A DNA stretch of 64,000 nucleotides. Source: Scilla litardierei. Taxonomy: Eukaryota; Streptophyta; Magnoliopsida; Asparagales; Asparagaceae. Numbering within the stretch: the first letter of the stretch is position 1; each line of letters starts with the position of its first letter. This document shows positions 34,452-47,944 of this stretch, piece after piece. A program made the translations under genes and the position numbers. The notes below the pieces were generated by a model. The model was given only the letters and a program-made list of their open reading frames with translations, was not told where the DNA came from and did not search any database. The stretch spans positions 359,451,486 through 359,515,485 of the forward strand of contig CM061142.1 of NCBI GenBank assembly GCA_030789695.1, given 5' to 3'.

Positions 34452-37400
34452 TGTCACGCCCCGGTTCCCAAAATGGACGGAGGCGAAGTGTGACAAGGCC
34501 CGCTTAGGCCAGAGCTGAGAAGCTCGGACCCAATAAGCGTCTGTAGAGGTACCATTTAAAAAGATTTTCAGGTTCTTACATTAATATAGTTCGAAACAAC
34601 AGAAAATACAGAAAGGAAGTTACATTCATTAAATTAGAGATATAATATCCAACAAGTACAAAGTCTAAAAAGAAGCCTAAGCGTGGCAACAAACTATCTA
34701 AAAGCAACTGAAAGTAGTAACCTCTGAAAGTGACGACTAAAAGACCTCAAGGTCTGGTTCTCGTCGGGCACGTACTCTGGTCGACGTCCTCGGCTCCACG
34801 TACTCCAGTGAAACTGCCTCGTCCACGATCTCTGGCTGAACACCCGACGTACAGCACCACAAGAAGGAACTGTACGTCAGGTAAAGTCTACAAGAAGGGT
34901 TAGACTTTACTGCAAGTGCACCGAACTTTAAACAACGGTTTACTGGTTGATTAGCATGCTGAGGTTCTATTACACAACAGTTTACTGGTTGATTAGCATG
35001 ATGTGGTTATAGCAGAGAAACACAACAGGAAGTAACGTAGCAGGAAAGTAAAACACAACAAGTAGTAGTCGTAGCGTGTGCTACGAACTACGGGACTAAC
35101 CTACAGGTGTCATGACAAGACGGGACGTGACGGGACAAGACAAGACAGGACACGACACGACTGACAAGACTAGTAAAACACGTAGGGTTCACGCCTTACG
35201 GTTCGAGGGGGATCAGACCCTCTCATAGTGCGCACGCTCAACCCTACCCCAAACCCCAGAACTCAGGACAGGAAGCACGGAGATCACTTTCGCAAGGAAA
35301 GCACCTGAAACGCCCGTAGGCTTTTTGTAACACAGAGATCACTTCCGCAAGGGAAGCACCTGAAACGCCCGAAGGCTTTTTGTATCACGGAGATCACTTC
35401 CGCTCGGGAAGCATTTGAAACGCCCGAAGGCTTTTTGTATCACAGAGATCACTTCCGCTCGAGAAGCATCTGAAACGCCCGAAGGCTTTTTGGGTAACAG
35501 GGATCACTTCCGCTAGGAAAGCATCCGAAACGCCCGAAGGCTTTTTGTGTAATAGGGACATGACATGACAAGTGTAAGGAATTGTTATTCTAGGGTGTCC
35601 ACACGCATGCACGCACAAGATAGTCCTACGGTGGCAAAAGTTGTTGTTTGTCAAGATTAGACTTCGTCGTCAAGTCTAAGTCGTCTGGGGCGTCCCGGAA
35701 GCTATCATTTCACGTCCGGTTCTTATACATTCACAGTCTAACAGTTCTAGCAATCTAAGACCAAAGCACGGTCAAAAAAACGCAAGTGGGTACACTTACC
35801 TGCGATGGCGAGTGTGTCGTCCTCTGGAAGCGTCTCGTCCAAGCGTCTCGGCCGCGGAAGTCCGTCTGAAATATCGCCACGGTAACGGTGTCAGGTCTCA
35901 ATTTCATCAAATCCTATTAGGGTTTTTTTCTAGGTTATCGGGACTATCCTATTCGTCAAAAGTCACTTTTTGATGTTTTATCAACCTAAGTCGACCATTA
36001 TCCTATGTGCACAGAAAAATTTGTCCGATGGTCAACTTCTACAGTGAGCAGCGTTTTACTGGCGCAGAAAATACATTTAGTTATTGTTGTCCAATTTTAG
36101 TTAAGGTTTAGTTTACTACAGTGTGGGTTCTTACTACATGTTAGGGGGGACCAACCTTTTGACGTCGTCCAAAAAGCGGATGTCGGGTCTGAAAACAGTA
36201 GCGGATCACGTCGCGACTCCAATTTCCGGAACGTCTCGCCACTGGTCTTTAGTGTTCACGTGGTAGAACGGAAAGCGTTACCTTCTCTGCGTCGTAAGAT
36301 TCATAACATCAAATACAGAAATAATATTGAACCCACTCGCTTAGGCACAGTTTATCTGTTACACTGGGTATAACCTATTGCTACAAGATGCTTAACACAT
36401 TTAGTCGGTAGCTATACTCATTAGCTTACTGATTTTTATATCAATCCTTACTGCTAACATTAGATATTGGTCAAACTAATATATAATAACTATATTCAAT
36501 ATACTAACATGTGTATACTAACTAACATTTCATTTATTAGATACTGTAAAAGGTCACGTACTGTTACTAGTTTTAGCATGCGGTTTATATAAAGAACTAG
36601 CTGAATAATAATAAAGCTAATCATCACCACCCTAACTTATTATTATTTCAAAACCAATATAATAGTGTACTGCATTTCATGGCATCATGTTTACACAAAT
36701 TAACTCTAATAACGACTGCATACTAACCATTAACATGTGTTTCCCCTAGTGTTTGCTGTAGGTGAAGCGTCGCGGCAGTGGCGAGTGGTCGGGGCGGTTG
36801 CTGGCGGGGTCAGGGAGGAGTGGCGGATGGTCTCAGGCGGATGAGGCGTCGGCGTAGGCGAGACGGCGCCGGAAATCCCCCCTTGCAGCAGCACTATCAA
36901 GCTGCTGCTGCGCTGCTCTGCGATGGAGAAGTAATCGGCGGCGCTTGGCTGGCCAGCGGCGGTGGAAAACAACGCAGCCGTGGGCTGCGCTGCTGCAGCG
37001 GCGAGAGACGGCCTCCGGCGATCACAGCGGCACGAGGTGGCGACGTACGGGGCTGCGGGCGGTCGGGGGAAGTCGCCGGCGGCAATGGCGGGCTCCGGCG
37101 ATCGAGGAGGAAGCGCAGCGAGCGGGGCGGTGCTTCTGCGACTTGCTGCTACGCGGTCGCCAGCGTTCAGGCGGCCTCGGCGGCGACACAGCGGTCTCAC
37201 GATGGGGCGGCAGTCGGAGGACGAGTACGGCGGTCGGAAGTCGCGGTGCAAGGGAGAGACGATGGAGGGTGATGGAGTATAGCGAGGGGAAAAGGGTTCC
37301 TCTCGTGCAGCGGATGCTTGGTGGCGGCTGGAAAACTTTAGACCCTAGGCTAGGTTAACACGTGAATTGGATTTTTAGGGTTAGGGTTATAAAGTAATAA

Positions 37401-37966
37401 GTCTTGCTATTTACTTATGGAATTTGGGTTAAGTGTGGGAGGGAGAGAGAGATAGGGAAGTGTACTTTAGGGAAAAGAATAGGTGCAAACAGTGGCAGAA
37501 TAAAATTCTTGATACGTATCTTGCAACCTAGGGATTTGCCAAAATCTGATTTCAATTAGAAATTTGAAGTTGATTAAGGCGAATCAACGGTTGAGTTTTA
37601 TCCGAGCGATATCTTTCAATCCGGACGTCAGAAAAATAATCCGAAAATACCGGGACGATCGTGGAGACGAGACGCACAGATCTATGGAGCCTGATCATGC
37701 GTAACACCTACCAAAATTTTACGTAAAATTGGAAACGGTGTTTTGAGTCAAATGACTAAAACGCCCATATCGTTCAAAGTCGTTTTGCGAGAAAACTAGC
37801 CGTGAAACGACGTTCCCAAAAATTACAACAAAATCCAACACCCCGAGACGATCGCAATGGCATATCGCATCGCATATGCCGGAGCTCAGAAATAGCCAAA
37901 TAGAATACGTACACGATAAAGCACGTGTACGCATGAATTACGAATGGTCGGAAAGCGGCCGTTACA
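34452..37966 (-). repeat. LARD2 5' LTR (right copy)
   Basis: Paired with 28230-31749, with the same minisatellite (35277-35553) and GC-rich patch (36770-37290). It differs by dozens of substitutions and several small indels. The former promoter copy of the element. Confidence 0.93.
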
Positions 37967-37971
37967 TGTAG

Positions 37972-38091
37972 CCTTAGTTGGACATTTGAGATGGTTTACA
38001 AAAGAAAAGAAAAGAATTTTATTGTTCATTCGGTCATGTACTTTTCACATATCTGGACACGTCATAAAAATGTCTTTAGCATATTTTGATA
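37972..38091 (+). repeat. Chromovirus 3' LTR, segment 2
   Basis: Continues the LTR (CCTTAGTTGGACATTTGAGA...) and matches 10999-11118 of the 5' LTR. It ends at the TA microsatellite, where the LINE cluster begins. Confidence 0.93.
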
Positions 38092-38290
38092 TTTTTTTTG
38101 AAAAGTTAGCGATCATCTTTTTTATAGAGCCAAAATGTACAACAGATAGGTAGATACAATTAGGTGGTTGGTTTACATCAGGAAGAGGATAGGGCACAAG
38201 CGTCATCACTCTTCACTAGCACAAACTCCCTCCTTGCCTAATGTACCAGGATCTAAGATACTATATCACAGTGGAATAAACTACAACCAT

Positions 38291-41200
38291 TTAGGCCGCG
38301 TCTCGAAATTCCCAGTTGCCCATGGCTTTGGCAGCAGCAGCTTCAGTGGGGTCAAGGTCTCTGAGAATGATTCTAACATTCAAGGCTATTTCTTCAAACA
38401 ATACGGTCTTTGTCTTCCAGACGCCTTCGAATATCCTTCTGTTACTCTCCTTCGACACATGCCAAACTATTGCTGCCACTATAGTCTTTGCAAGCATGCT
38501 AAAAGTATCTTTCCGCTCAAAATGTTGCATTTAATAGTCACCCAGTTTGTGCAGTAATGTTTCTATCGGTTCCGATACTCCCAATTTGAGAAGGCTTCTC
38601 CGTAGGATGTAGTTCGTATAGCTGCACTCAAAGTAAAGATGATTTATATCTTCATCAGCTTCATCATCACACCGCACACAGAAAGTATCAGCGGTTGGTT
38701 CCCACTTCTTACGCATGACCTTCGTTAGCATTTTTTCATTAAACGCTCTTAAAAGCGTTAGTGACATTTTTGGGGGATGTATGTTGACCACACAAGAGAT
38801 TTATATTTGAATTTCGTACCAGGGTTCCTAGTGCCATTCCAAGCAGCCTTTAAAGTGAATTTCGCACCTAAGCCCGCTTCCACGCGTCTTGGCCTAGGGG
38901 AGAGCGTGATTTTTTGCAGCAGAGGCCGAATTTGTGATATTTCTTGGACATCAACCTAGCCTGCCGAATTATAATAATCTATAACCTTTTTCATTTGGGA
39001 AGCCAGGGGGACTTCATAAATTTCACTAAGGGGACTGCAATCCAACCAGTTATCGTACCAAAAAAGAGTCGAGCGCCCATCACGAACATGTCTTTTAATT
39101 AAGTTTTTTGAATATTGTTTGTAATGTAGCATGAATTTCCAGGTGCCAGAATCTGTAGCTTTCCCCAGAGATGCGAAAAAGTTTCCACTGTCTTTGTAGC
39201 TATTCCTCTTATATTTAGCCCATAGGCCTTCAGTAGATAACATACGCCATGTCAGGCGCACACCAGATGCCATTTTAATATCTGCAAAGAGTATCAAACC
39301 AATTCCCCTCCTCCTCCTTTGGTACACACATGTCTTTCGAGGCCCATATATGAGAATCTCCAAATATGAACTTCCTATAGTCAGTTGTAATAGTTCGCAA
39401 AACGGACTTAGGGATGTGGTAGGCCTGTATCCAAAATAAGATCATACCATATATATCTGACCTGACCAACTTAATTCGCCCTGAGATAGATAACATAGTG
39501 GTTGTCCACCCCAAAAGACGCTTCCTGCACTTGTCAAGCATTTTGCTGTACATAGATGGCCTTAGGTACTTGGAGGATAGCGGTAGCCCCAAGTAGGCAG
39601 TGAAAGAAGATCCGAGTTTGATTCCCAGCAAATTTGCCAGATATAGTGGATTCTTGGTGCCTTTGCTAAATATAGAGATACTCGTATCCCAGTTTATTTC
39701 TAAACCTGAAAGGTTAGTAAAATTAGATAGGAGAGTTTTTACCCATTAAAAGAGTGCATATTGGCCCGGCAAAATAATAGGAGGTCGTCAACAAAGAGGA
39801 GGTGAGAGATGGCCCCAGTTCTTCTCATAGGGTTAATCTGATGAGTAGCTATTGCCTTCTTCAGCAATAAAGAGAAAGCTTCCATAGTAATGAGGAAGAG
39901 ATAGGGAGATAGAGGGTCCCCTTGTCTGAGCCCTCTATTACCTTCAAAATAACTAACTGGAGACCCATTCACCATAATAGAAAATGTAGGAGTCGAAATG
40001 CATTCTCTGATCCAAGCCGTGAACCTCATACTGAAACCCAAACGATGAAGCATGTAGTAAATGAATTCTCGGTTCACACTGTCAAATGCATTCCTCAAAT
40101 CTAGCTTGAGACAAGATCTAGAGCCCATATGATTGCTAAAATCTCGAATTTGTTCATGCGCAAGAAGGGCACTATCCGATAACAATCTCCCTTTGAGGAA
40201 GGCAGATTGGTTCGGCGAGATGAGTTCATGAACAACAATTTTGAGCATATTGCGTAATATTTTGCTTATAATTCTATAAAGAACGTTGCAACAAGCTATC
40301 GGTCTTTAGTAATTCAATTGAGTAGCATTTGAATTCTTTGGCATCGAAGATTTGTGTGATTTAAGGATGCTTAAGCTTGCCAGATCGAAAAAAAGAATGA
40401 ATGGCGTCAGAAATATCATTACCTATCATTCCCCAACTTTGTTGAAAGAAGAACCTATTATATCCATCTGGACTAGGGGATTTATCCATCCCTATTTGGA
40501 AAACCACCGCCTTAATTTCCTCATTTGTAACTTTCCTCTACAACCAGTTTGCAGCTTCCAGAGTTAAAATACGCTTAGTGATAAGCTTATGAAATACATT
40601 CCAGTAGTCCTCCTAGTTATATAAAGATTCATAGTACCTCGGGGCACTGCTTCTCAGCTCTTCATAAGATTTATTAATTCCTCCACCTGCATCAACTAAA
40701 TGGGCCAAGTTGTTACGACATTGCCTACTCTTTATAGCCGCGTAGAAAAATTTAGAATTTTTCTCTCCCAAACTCAGCCAGTCATGCATGCTTTTTTGCC
40801 GTAACATAGCTTCCTCAAAGCTCATAAGGTTAGCAAGTTTTTTTGACAACTCATTCTCCTCCTTTTGCAAGGAAAGGTCATAGTCCAGATTCTGGGAAAT
40901 CCGAACTCTTTCTAAACTCCTTTTGCAAGTTTCCATATCATTGGCAGCCAAATGTCTCTTTGACCAAGCCCTGAGAGAGTCTCTTAGGTTATGCAGTTTC
41001 ACTACTACCTTATGCATTGGAGATCCCTCCACAAGCAAATTCCATGCATTCTCTAGAATCTCCTGATATCCATCCCATTGAGGCCATACATTAAAGAACT
41101 TGAAAGGCTTGGGGTAAGATCTTACCTTAGAATGTAGTTTGATGAGCATGGGGGAGTGATCACTCGTATGTGGATCAAGATATTCAACAAATGTATCCGG

Positions 41201-41833
41201 TAGGATGTCGAGCCAATGAGTATTACATAAAGTCCTATCAAGTTTAGCCGAGATGCGACCAATTCAAATACGTCTATTATTCCAACTCTTAGATTTGACA
41301 ACCGATTTAAGGTTAAGCAAGGAACAGCTACTCAAACAAGCATTAAATTCATCCAATATATTACTGTCACATTTGCGCCCTCCTTGTTTTTCATTAAAGT
41401 ACTGAATGCTATTGAAATCTCCACCAATAATCCACGCTTCCCCACCAATGGTGGCAGCATCATGTTCTAACTGACCCCAAAGAGAGAGACGCTCCGATCT
41501 CAGATTGGATCCATAAACATCAGTGATATCTCCTTCAAGGCCCCCTACATTTTTACACCTTAGAGAAATATGCTGACTTGAAATAGATAGTAAGTAAGCT
41601 TGCTAAACAGAGCCATCCACACCAATAAGAATTCGACCACTAGAATGCAGAGAGAAATTATCAAACATACACCAGCTATTCAGGAGACATGATCCCACTT
41701 TTTCATTACTTTTCTTCAACTTAGTTTCAAGCAAAATGACCACTGACGGTCGGATCTTAGTAAGCCTGTCTCGCAGATCTCTACGTCTAACAACACTATT
41801 TAGTCCTCGCGTGTTCCAAATAAATTTACACAT
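38291..41833 (-). pseudogene. LINE A ORF2: endonuclease - reverse transcriptase (broken)
   Basis: Starts MCKFIWNTRGLNS at 41833 and ends at 38291. The APE-type endonuclease shows LLETKL and, further in, GGDFNSIQ. The linker domain lies at 41149-40613. The reverse transcriptase is at 40248-39739, with SPNQSAFLKGR, LDLRNAFDSVN, GLRQGDPLSPYL and the catalytic FVDD in LLFVDDLLLF (most relatives have FADD). C-terminal pieces at 39631-38291 carry SGTWKFM, DNWLDCSPL and the zinc-binding CVRCDDEADEDINHLYFEC. Many stops and shifts break it into at least seven segments. Non-functional. Confidence 0.9.
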
Positions 41834-41873
41834 TAATTAATTGTTTGTGCAGGCCTCCCCAAGGTTCCATCTT

Positions 41874-42120
41874 TCAATCTAGTACTTTTCTGTAACCCCC
41901 CACTGTTGCTGCCTGGGCTGCGGGTTTCCTTGATACTGGCTTACTCCCCTCATCATGTTGCTTGAGCGCCTCTTGATCCCATTCAGGATTAACATCCGTA
42001 AGGGCCTCAGGTGGTTGATTGCTTGGATGGGTATAGGCTGTATTACCTTCAGTTGATGGAGGATGGATTCCATTTGAAGCTTGCTCCTGGGTGCGGTCAT
42101 TTACTGGCTACGAAAGGACT
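41874..42120 (-). pseudogene. LINE A ORF1, C-terminal fragment
   Basis: Read in the frame ending at the TGA at 41874-41876, it has NPEWDQEALKQHDE, matching NPEWEED near the end of LINE B ORF1 and NKEWKEEH of LINE C. The rest of ORF1 is missing because of 5' truncation or replacement by LINE B. Confidence 0.65.
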
Positions 42121-42139
42121 GATATGCATGCCTCCTGTC

Positions 42140-42340
42140 TATATATATATATGTATATATATATATGTATATATATATGTATATGTATATATGTATATAT
42201 ATATATGTGTGTGTGTGTATATATGTATAGGTATATATGTATACGTATATATGTATACATGTATACATGTATACATATATACATATGCATATATACATAT
42301 ACATATATACATATACATATACACATATATATATATTTGA
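42140..42340. repeat. TA/TG-rich microsatellite between LINE A and LINE B
   Basis: ATATATGT/ATACATAT-type repeats. Probably target microsatellite and LINE B tail combined. Open frames here are repeat artefacts. Confidence 0.9.
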
Positions 42341-42611
42341 AAGGTAAAGTAAATATATTAATAGTACTCAACTGTACAAATCAACAACAAGTAGGGACGT
42401 TCGCACAATAGAGAGAGGAGCGGACACAAGCGTCGTCACTCTCTACTATCAGCTATGTCCTTACTAGCATTGATCAAAATAATTACAAACCCACAAAGCA
42501 AAAGGATTACAACACAAATTAGATGCACAAAATTCGCCCAAAGACAAAGTAAGTGCCATGGCTAGCAGCAAACCCCGCGTCAAGCAGCAGTATGTAGCCG
42601 CAATATAAAGG

Positions 42612-45600
42612 CTACCCATTGTCCAATATCCCCCAATTGCTAAAAGCCTGGGCCTCCTTCGGTTCAAACTGGTCATCCGAGTGCTTCCTCAGCACAATCC
42701 GCACATCCGCTGAAATCATTTCAAAGAGGAGAGTTTTTGGTTTTTTGGTGCTATCAAATATCCGCCTATTTCTCTCACCCCACAAATGCCATACCATGGC
42801 CGAAAGAACCACTTTGGCCAGAGAACTCAGCACCCCTTTCTTCCTAAACATAAGTCCATAGTAACGGCCAATTACATGGAGAGATAAATCCTTGGGGCCG
42901 GGGAGACACAACTTAAGCATAGCCCGTTTGAAAATATAGGAAGAATAGTTGCAATTGAAGAAGATATGATCGATTATCTCAAGCTTACCCTCCTCACAAA
43001 GGCAACAGTCGGTGGGTGTGTTCAACCCCCATTTGGCCATAATACCCCGGGTGAGAAGTTTATTTTGGAAGGCCCTTAGTAGAGTGAGAGTCATTTTGGG
43101 AACAAAATTTGGATACCATATGAGCTTGTAATATGGAAACACGGAACCCTTATCACGAATATTATCCCAAGCCTCCTGAAATTTGAAATGAGAGCTTGGC
43201 TTCCACTCCCAAGAGTCAAAACCATCACTTAATTTAATATTCCTAATCATAGGCACTATATGTGAAATAGAAGAATCCTCAATCCAGCCACTACCATCCC
43301 AGTAATCACAGACCCGCTTCCTACTAACTCCACTTGGAACAACATGAAGATTCTTAAGTGGACCACAAGGCGACCAATTGTCATGCCAAAAAAGCGTGTC
43401 AGCTCCACCTCTAACTTTTCGCACAATAAGCTTCTCCGAGAAATTTCTGCATTTTAATAGGAATTTCCAGGTACCAGATTGTAAAACAGACCCTTTTGTT
43501 TCATAAAATGACTCCACATCCTTGTACTTGCTCCTCATATAGGCCGCCCAGAGCCCGTCACCCTTCAGTAATCTCCAAGTAAGTTTTACTCCCGAATCCA
43601 AATTAAGATCTGACAGGAGTCTTAGCCCTACCCCCCTTCAGTCTTAGGTTTGCAGGTATCATGCCAGGCCCATACCTTTGAAGTACCCCAAATGAAACTT
43701 CTACATATGGAGGTAAGTGTACGTAAGACTGTAGTGGGGATTCTGTAAACTTGCAACCAGAAGGCAATCATTCCGTAGATGATAGTTCTAACCAACTCAA
43801 TTCTACCTGCAATAGATAAAACCGCCGTATTCCAACCACTTAGCCTTTTTTTGCATTTATCAATCAGCCTGCTATACATATAGGTTTTTGGGTACTTAGA
43901 AGAAAGTGGGAGTCCCAAGTATGTGGTGAATGCAGTAGCCTGCTTAACTCCCAAATAATCAGCAAGTGCCTGTGGGTTTTTAACCCCTTTACTGAAGATG
44001 ACAACACTTTTGCCACAGTTAGTTTCCAGCCCTGTGAAGTTTTTGAATTCTTCCAATAAGCTTTTGAGTCCAGAAAATGATCTATTATTAGCCCGACAAA
44101 ACACCAGTAAATCATCAGCGAATAATAGATGAGAAATAGGTCCCACTCGCCTCATAGGTTGGATATTACCTAGAGTAAAGGACTTCACCAGAAACAATGA
44201 AAAGGCTTCCATGACAATTACAAACAGGAAAGGGGAAAGGGGGTCACATTGTCTCAGACCTCTGTTACCTTTGAAAAATCCCACAGGGGAGCCATTCACC
44301 ATCACAGAGAAAGAAGGCGTAGATATGCATTCTTGTATCCAACTGATGAAGATTTTACCAAATCCCATCCGATGCAACATATAGTAGATAAATTCACGGT
44401 TCACGCTGTCAAAAGCCTTTCTAAGATCAAGTTTAATGTAGGCTCTGGCACCCATCGGGTTACTGAAGTCCCTAATCTGCTCATGAGCCAAAAGTGTACA
44501 ATCAGATAGAAGTCTACCTTGTAGGAAAGCAGCCTGATTTGGAGACACCAAGTCATGAATAATCATCCTCAATCTGCTACAGATAATCTTGGTAATAATT
44601 TTGTATGAAACATTACTGCAAGCGATGGGCCTGTAGTCCTCAATACGTGAAGCATTCGAGCCTTTAGGGACCAAGGTTAAAAATGTATGATTGACCTGAC
44701 GTAATAAAGAACCTGTTCTGAAAAAGGACTGAATGGCAGCCACAACGTCATTCCCAATAAGTCCCCAATGGTGCTGAAAGAAAGAGCCATTGAACCCATC
44801 AGGCCTCGGAGCCTTATTAGGACCAATTTGGAAAACAGCATCCTTTATTTCATCCACAGAAACCCTTCTTTCAAGCCAAACAGCAGTGTCAGCAGTTATT
44901 TTCCTTTTCGGGGTGAGCTTGGGGAATACCTGCCAATAATGAGATTGATTGTACAAGCCCTCATAGTATTGGGTAGCTTCAGCTTTCAGCTCCTCATAAG
45001 ACTTGCATTGGCTTCCATTAACATCCAAGAGATGCGATAAGTTGTTATAACAATGACGAGATTTCATGGCATTGTAAAAAAATTTTGTATTATTATCCCC
45101 CAGTTCCAACCAATCCTGCCTGCTTTTCTGATGGAACATCTCTTCTTCTGTAGCCATTAGATCTGCAAGTTTATTAGAAAGAATGCGCTCTTGTAACTGG
45201 AGATTCCCATCAGAGTGAATAGCACTTTTGGCCGTGACCTCCCTTAACATTGCACGGTACAATGAAATCTAAGTATTATCATGAAAATGCCTGGACCACT
45301 GCCGCAACTCTCCTTTCAATCTACTCAATTTTTGTGTGAGGATAAACATGCGAGAACCCCACACTGGTTCGTGCCAAACCACATCTACAATATCATTGTA
45401 TCCCGGCAAATTGACCCAATGATTAAAATATTTGAAGGGCTTTGGTTCAAAGTGTACCTGAGTATGGAGATGGACTATCATTGGTGAATGGTCACTAGTG
45501 TGAGGATGTAAATACTCGTAGTAGGCATGCGGAAGCTTGTCAATCCATGCACCGTTGCTCAAAATTCTATCCAACTGGGCAGCAATTCGATCCTTCCCCA

Positions 45601-46166
45601 CTCGCTTGTTGCACCAGCTAAAGCGAGAACCGGTGCTTTTAAGTTCCTGTAGGGCACAATCCCGGATGCAATCACTGAATTCATTGGTCAAGGTAGCATC
45701 AAGCCGACGACCTCCTAGATTTTCTTTTGCATGTAAGACACAATTAAAGTCACCTCCTACCAACCAGGGCTCATTAGTGAAGCTAGCAACACAATCCCAC
45801 AAATAGTCCCATAGTTCTCGACGTTCAGAACTGCTGTTGGAACCATACACACTGGTCAGAGTAAACTCAAATCCACCGACGTTGACACACCTGACAGTTA
45901 AGGGTTGAGCAACAGCTGAGATAATTGATGGCCTCCACACATTATTATCAAACCCAAGAAGAATTCGGCCCCCCTTTTGCAAATCGAAGTTGTTAATCAA
46001 AGTCCAGTTCTTAGGCAGGAATGGTTTGATGTTAAAAGATTTTGCATGAAGTTTAGTTTCCAGTAAAACAACAATCGATGGCTTTGTAACTCTCATTCTG
46101 TCTCGCAAATCCCTACGCCGCACAGCATTACTCAGACCCCTTGTATTCCAAAAATAATATACTCAT
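42612..46166 (-). pseudogene. LINE B ORF2: endonuclease - reverse transcriptase (three lesions)
   Basis: Endonuclease motifs LLETKL, GGDFNCVLH and TSDHSPM; reverse transcriptase motifs NKAPRPDGFNGSFFQ, SPNQAAFLQGR, LDLRKAFDSVN and catalytic FADD in LLFADDLLVF; C-terminal zinc-binding CLCEEGKLEIIDHIFFNC and VWHLWGERNRRIF. Only three lesions are visible. There is an extra T in a T run just after the ATG at 46166. There is an in-frame TAG at 45269-45271 (one step from CAG). A one-base loss in a G run near 43625 separates the reverse transcriptase part (45262-43628) from the C-terminal part (43601-42612). Two of the three are in homopolymers, so sequencing error is possible. Otherwise of normal length, about 1,180 codons. 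Confidence 0.92.
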
Positions 46167-46226
46167 TGAGACATGTTATTGTGTTGTGGCTGCCTCCCTA
46201 GGCTTCCCTCCTTCAGGTGAACGCTT

Positions 46227-47783
46227 TTACAGGTAGCAGTAGGACACTGTGTAGTAGAGCTCTGTTTCTTCATGCCTGACACCTCTAAGAAGCTCCATTT
46301 GGTCCTCTTCCCATTCAGGATTATCCATGGCCGTAACAGCAGGGATACGATCAAGATCACAAACCGGATTCGCTTCCAGAAGGGAGGCCATCACTGTAAC
46401 AGAAGTAGCATGATGTTCCCCATTATTAACAGCAGGTATTGGCGTATTAACCCCCAATATTGCATCACTCCTTTCGTTGTCATTGTCTATTACTTTGTCT
46501 GAACCAGGCCCTGAATCAGCAATTCGTTTCTTCACCATGAATAACCATCTCATACTAGTGATTATCCTGCGCAGTTTTTGTATACAGGCCTGCACAGGTA
46601 TGTTGGCCATTCTTCCACTATTAAGTTCACCTGAAGCCTCCGCATGCGCAATGGAACCCTCAGATAATGAATCCGGCACAGGATCAGGGACCTGATGAGT
46701 TGTCGTTTCCTTAGTTGGGCATTGGTCATCTGTGTGCCCAAAGCACACACATTTACTACACCGTGGGGGCTCCACCTCATACTTAACATCAATTGTTAGG
46801 AGAGAACCATCATCAAGCTCAATTTTTACCAATTTAGGCAAAGGCTTCTTCGACTCCACCTCTACAAGACATCTTGTGTAACTAATTCTTTCCAATTTTG
46901 AAGTAGCCCTATCCAAGCAAATAGGAACCCCAATAACAGAACCTAGAATGTTTAGAACCTCCAAGTTGAGCATATGAACTGGTATGCCGTGCAGCTGAAC
47001 CCAAATTGGAATGGAAGTAAGAATGTCACGATTATGGCGAATATTTGGGGTCCATCGTTTAAGAACAACGAGACCCCCTTGTAAGATTCTTTCACAATCC
47101 TCTTTAGACTCGAATCTGAAGTAGAAGAAACCGTTCTCCTTACTGTAGATGTGGACTCGCTGCTTAGTCTTCCAAAGCCTCTCCTGCCACGCATGAATTT
47201 GTCCATAGAGGGGGGCTTCTCCTAGGACGTACCCAACAAGAGTGAACTCCCAAAATTTTTCCCCCTTCTCCAAATGCTCTGTTGTTACTCTTGCCACCAA
47301 GGAGCCATCGTCAAGGGTCTTGGGTTGGATGAATGACATTCCGATGGAATCACCGTATGTGCGACGTTTTGAACAAACTTCCGACCATGACAATTTTGCG
47401 GCATACGGATCAATCTTAATTGGGACAGCCGCTCTAAGGGGCAATTTCTCAAACACCTTACCTGCAAAAGAGTTAGAGTTGGCAGTCCGAGGTCTAACTA
47501 TCCCAGAGGTCCGGCTTGTGATCCGCCCTTTATCACGAGGAAAACCCGGTTGCTGAACCCTAGAAGAAGAAGCCGCCGCAACCGGACGGTGTGATCTTCG
47601 CTGGACGAGATGCCATCCACCACCATCACCCGGGTTATCACCAGAGACCACGCTTGCAACCGGAACCTTTGTCTTCTCCACAGCCGGAGCCCCCTTGCTG
47701 GAGATATCAGGTGGCTTTGACGGACCGGCGCCAGGATCGCCAACAAATCCCCTCCGCCAATCACGCATCAGAATCTTTTTCAT
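46227..47783 (-). CDS. LINE B ORF1 nucleic-acid-binding protein (intact)
   Basis: 518 residues from ATG at 47783 ([12 protein letters not shown]) to the stop at 46227. The upstream frame continues open through the TA microsatellite and codes only for Tyr/Ile/Val repeats, so 47783 is chosen as the start. After a Gly/Pro/Ser-rich N-terminal third comes a DUF4283-like region ([47 protein letters not shown]). It is followed by a CCHC knuckle, [14 protein letters not shown] (CX2CX4HX4C), and an acidic tail ending near [12 protein letters not shown]. This is the standard plant L1 ORF1 plan: it binds element RNA to form the retrotransposition particle. It lies about 60 bp upstream of ORF2. It is the only undisturbed coding frame of an element protein in the window. 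Confidence 0.85.
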   Translation of the reverse strand: MKKILMRDWRRGFVGDPGAGPSKPPDISSKGAPAVEKTKVPVASVVSGDNPGDGGGWHLVQRRSHRPVAAASSSRVQQPGFPRDKGRITSRTSGIVRPRTANSNSFAGKVFEKLPLRAAVPIKIDPYAAKLSWSEVCSKRRTYGDSIGMSFIQPKTLDDGSLVARVTTEHLEKGEKFWEFTLVGYVLGEAPLYGQIHAWQERLWKTKQRVHIYSKENGFFYFRFESKEDCERILQGGLVVLKRWTPNIRHNRDILTSIPIWVQLHGIPVHMLNLEVLNILGSVIGVPICLDRATSKLERISYTRCLVEVESKKPLPKLVKIELDDGSLLTIDVKYEVEPPRCSKCVCFGHTDDQCPTKETTTHQVPDPVPDSLSEGSIAHAEASGELNSGRMANIPVQACIQKLRRIITSMRWLFMVKKRIADSGPGSDKVIDNDNERSDAILGVNTPIPAVNNGEHHATSVTVMASLLEANPVCDLDRIPAVTAMDNPEWEEDQMELLRGVRHEETELYYTVSYCYL

Positions 47784-47790
47784 AAACAAA

Positions 47791-47944
47791 TATACACATA
47801 TATATATATACACATATATATATACATATATATATATATACATACATATATATACATATATATATATATATACATACATATATATATATACATACATATA
47901 TATATATACATATACATATATATATATATATATACATATATATG
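47791..47944. repeat. TA-rich microsatellite between LINE B and LINE C
   Basis: TATATACATA-type repeats abutting the 3' end of LINE C and the 5' end of LINE B. Confidence 0.92.

Larger units (their letters stand above)
28230..37966 (-). mobile_element. LARD2: non-coding LTR element inserted in the 3' LTR
   Basis: Two LTRs (28230-31749, 3,520 bp; 34452-37966, 3,515 bp) flank a 2,702-bp interior without retrotransposon proteins. The target duplication is CGTAG on the left (28225-28229) and TGTAG on the right (37967-37971), one C/T difference. The empty site is seen in the 5' LTR near 10993. The minus orientation is shown by the primer site at 34428-34443 and the polypurine tract (minus strand TAAGGTGGGTAGAA) at 31750-31763. 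The LTR pair differs at many more positions than the LARD1 pair, so it is the older of the two. It is related to LARD1 and the left-edge element through the primer site, the leader and the hairpins. Confidence 0.93.
38092..42140 (-). mobile_element. LINE A (L1-type), 5'-truncated
   Basis: The 3' end is at 38092 with an A-rich tail (T8 on the + strand) against the LTR. The 3' UTR at 38092-38290 includes the conserved motif at 38183-38220. ORF2 is broken and only the C-terminal end of ORF1 is present; the 5' side ends at a TA-rich tract near 42140. It is the most decayed of the three LINEs. Confidence 0.88.
42341..47790 (-). mobile_element. LINE B (L1-type), nearly full length
   Basis: 3' UTR 42341-42611 with the conserved motif at 42411-42450. 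ORF2 is lightly damaged, ORF1 is intact, and the 5' end lies only a few bases upstream of the ORF1 start. It sits between two TA-rich microsatellites in the same orientation as LINE A and LINE C. Confidence 0.92.

Noticed and set aside
47784..47897. N-terminal extension of LINE B ORF1 into a Tyr/Ile/Val repeat
   Set aside because: It is a translation of the TA microsatellite; the plausible start is the ATG at 47783.
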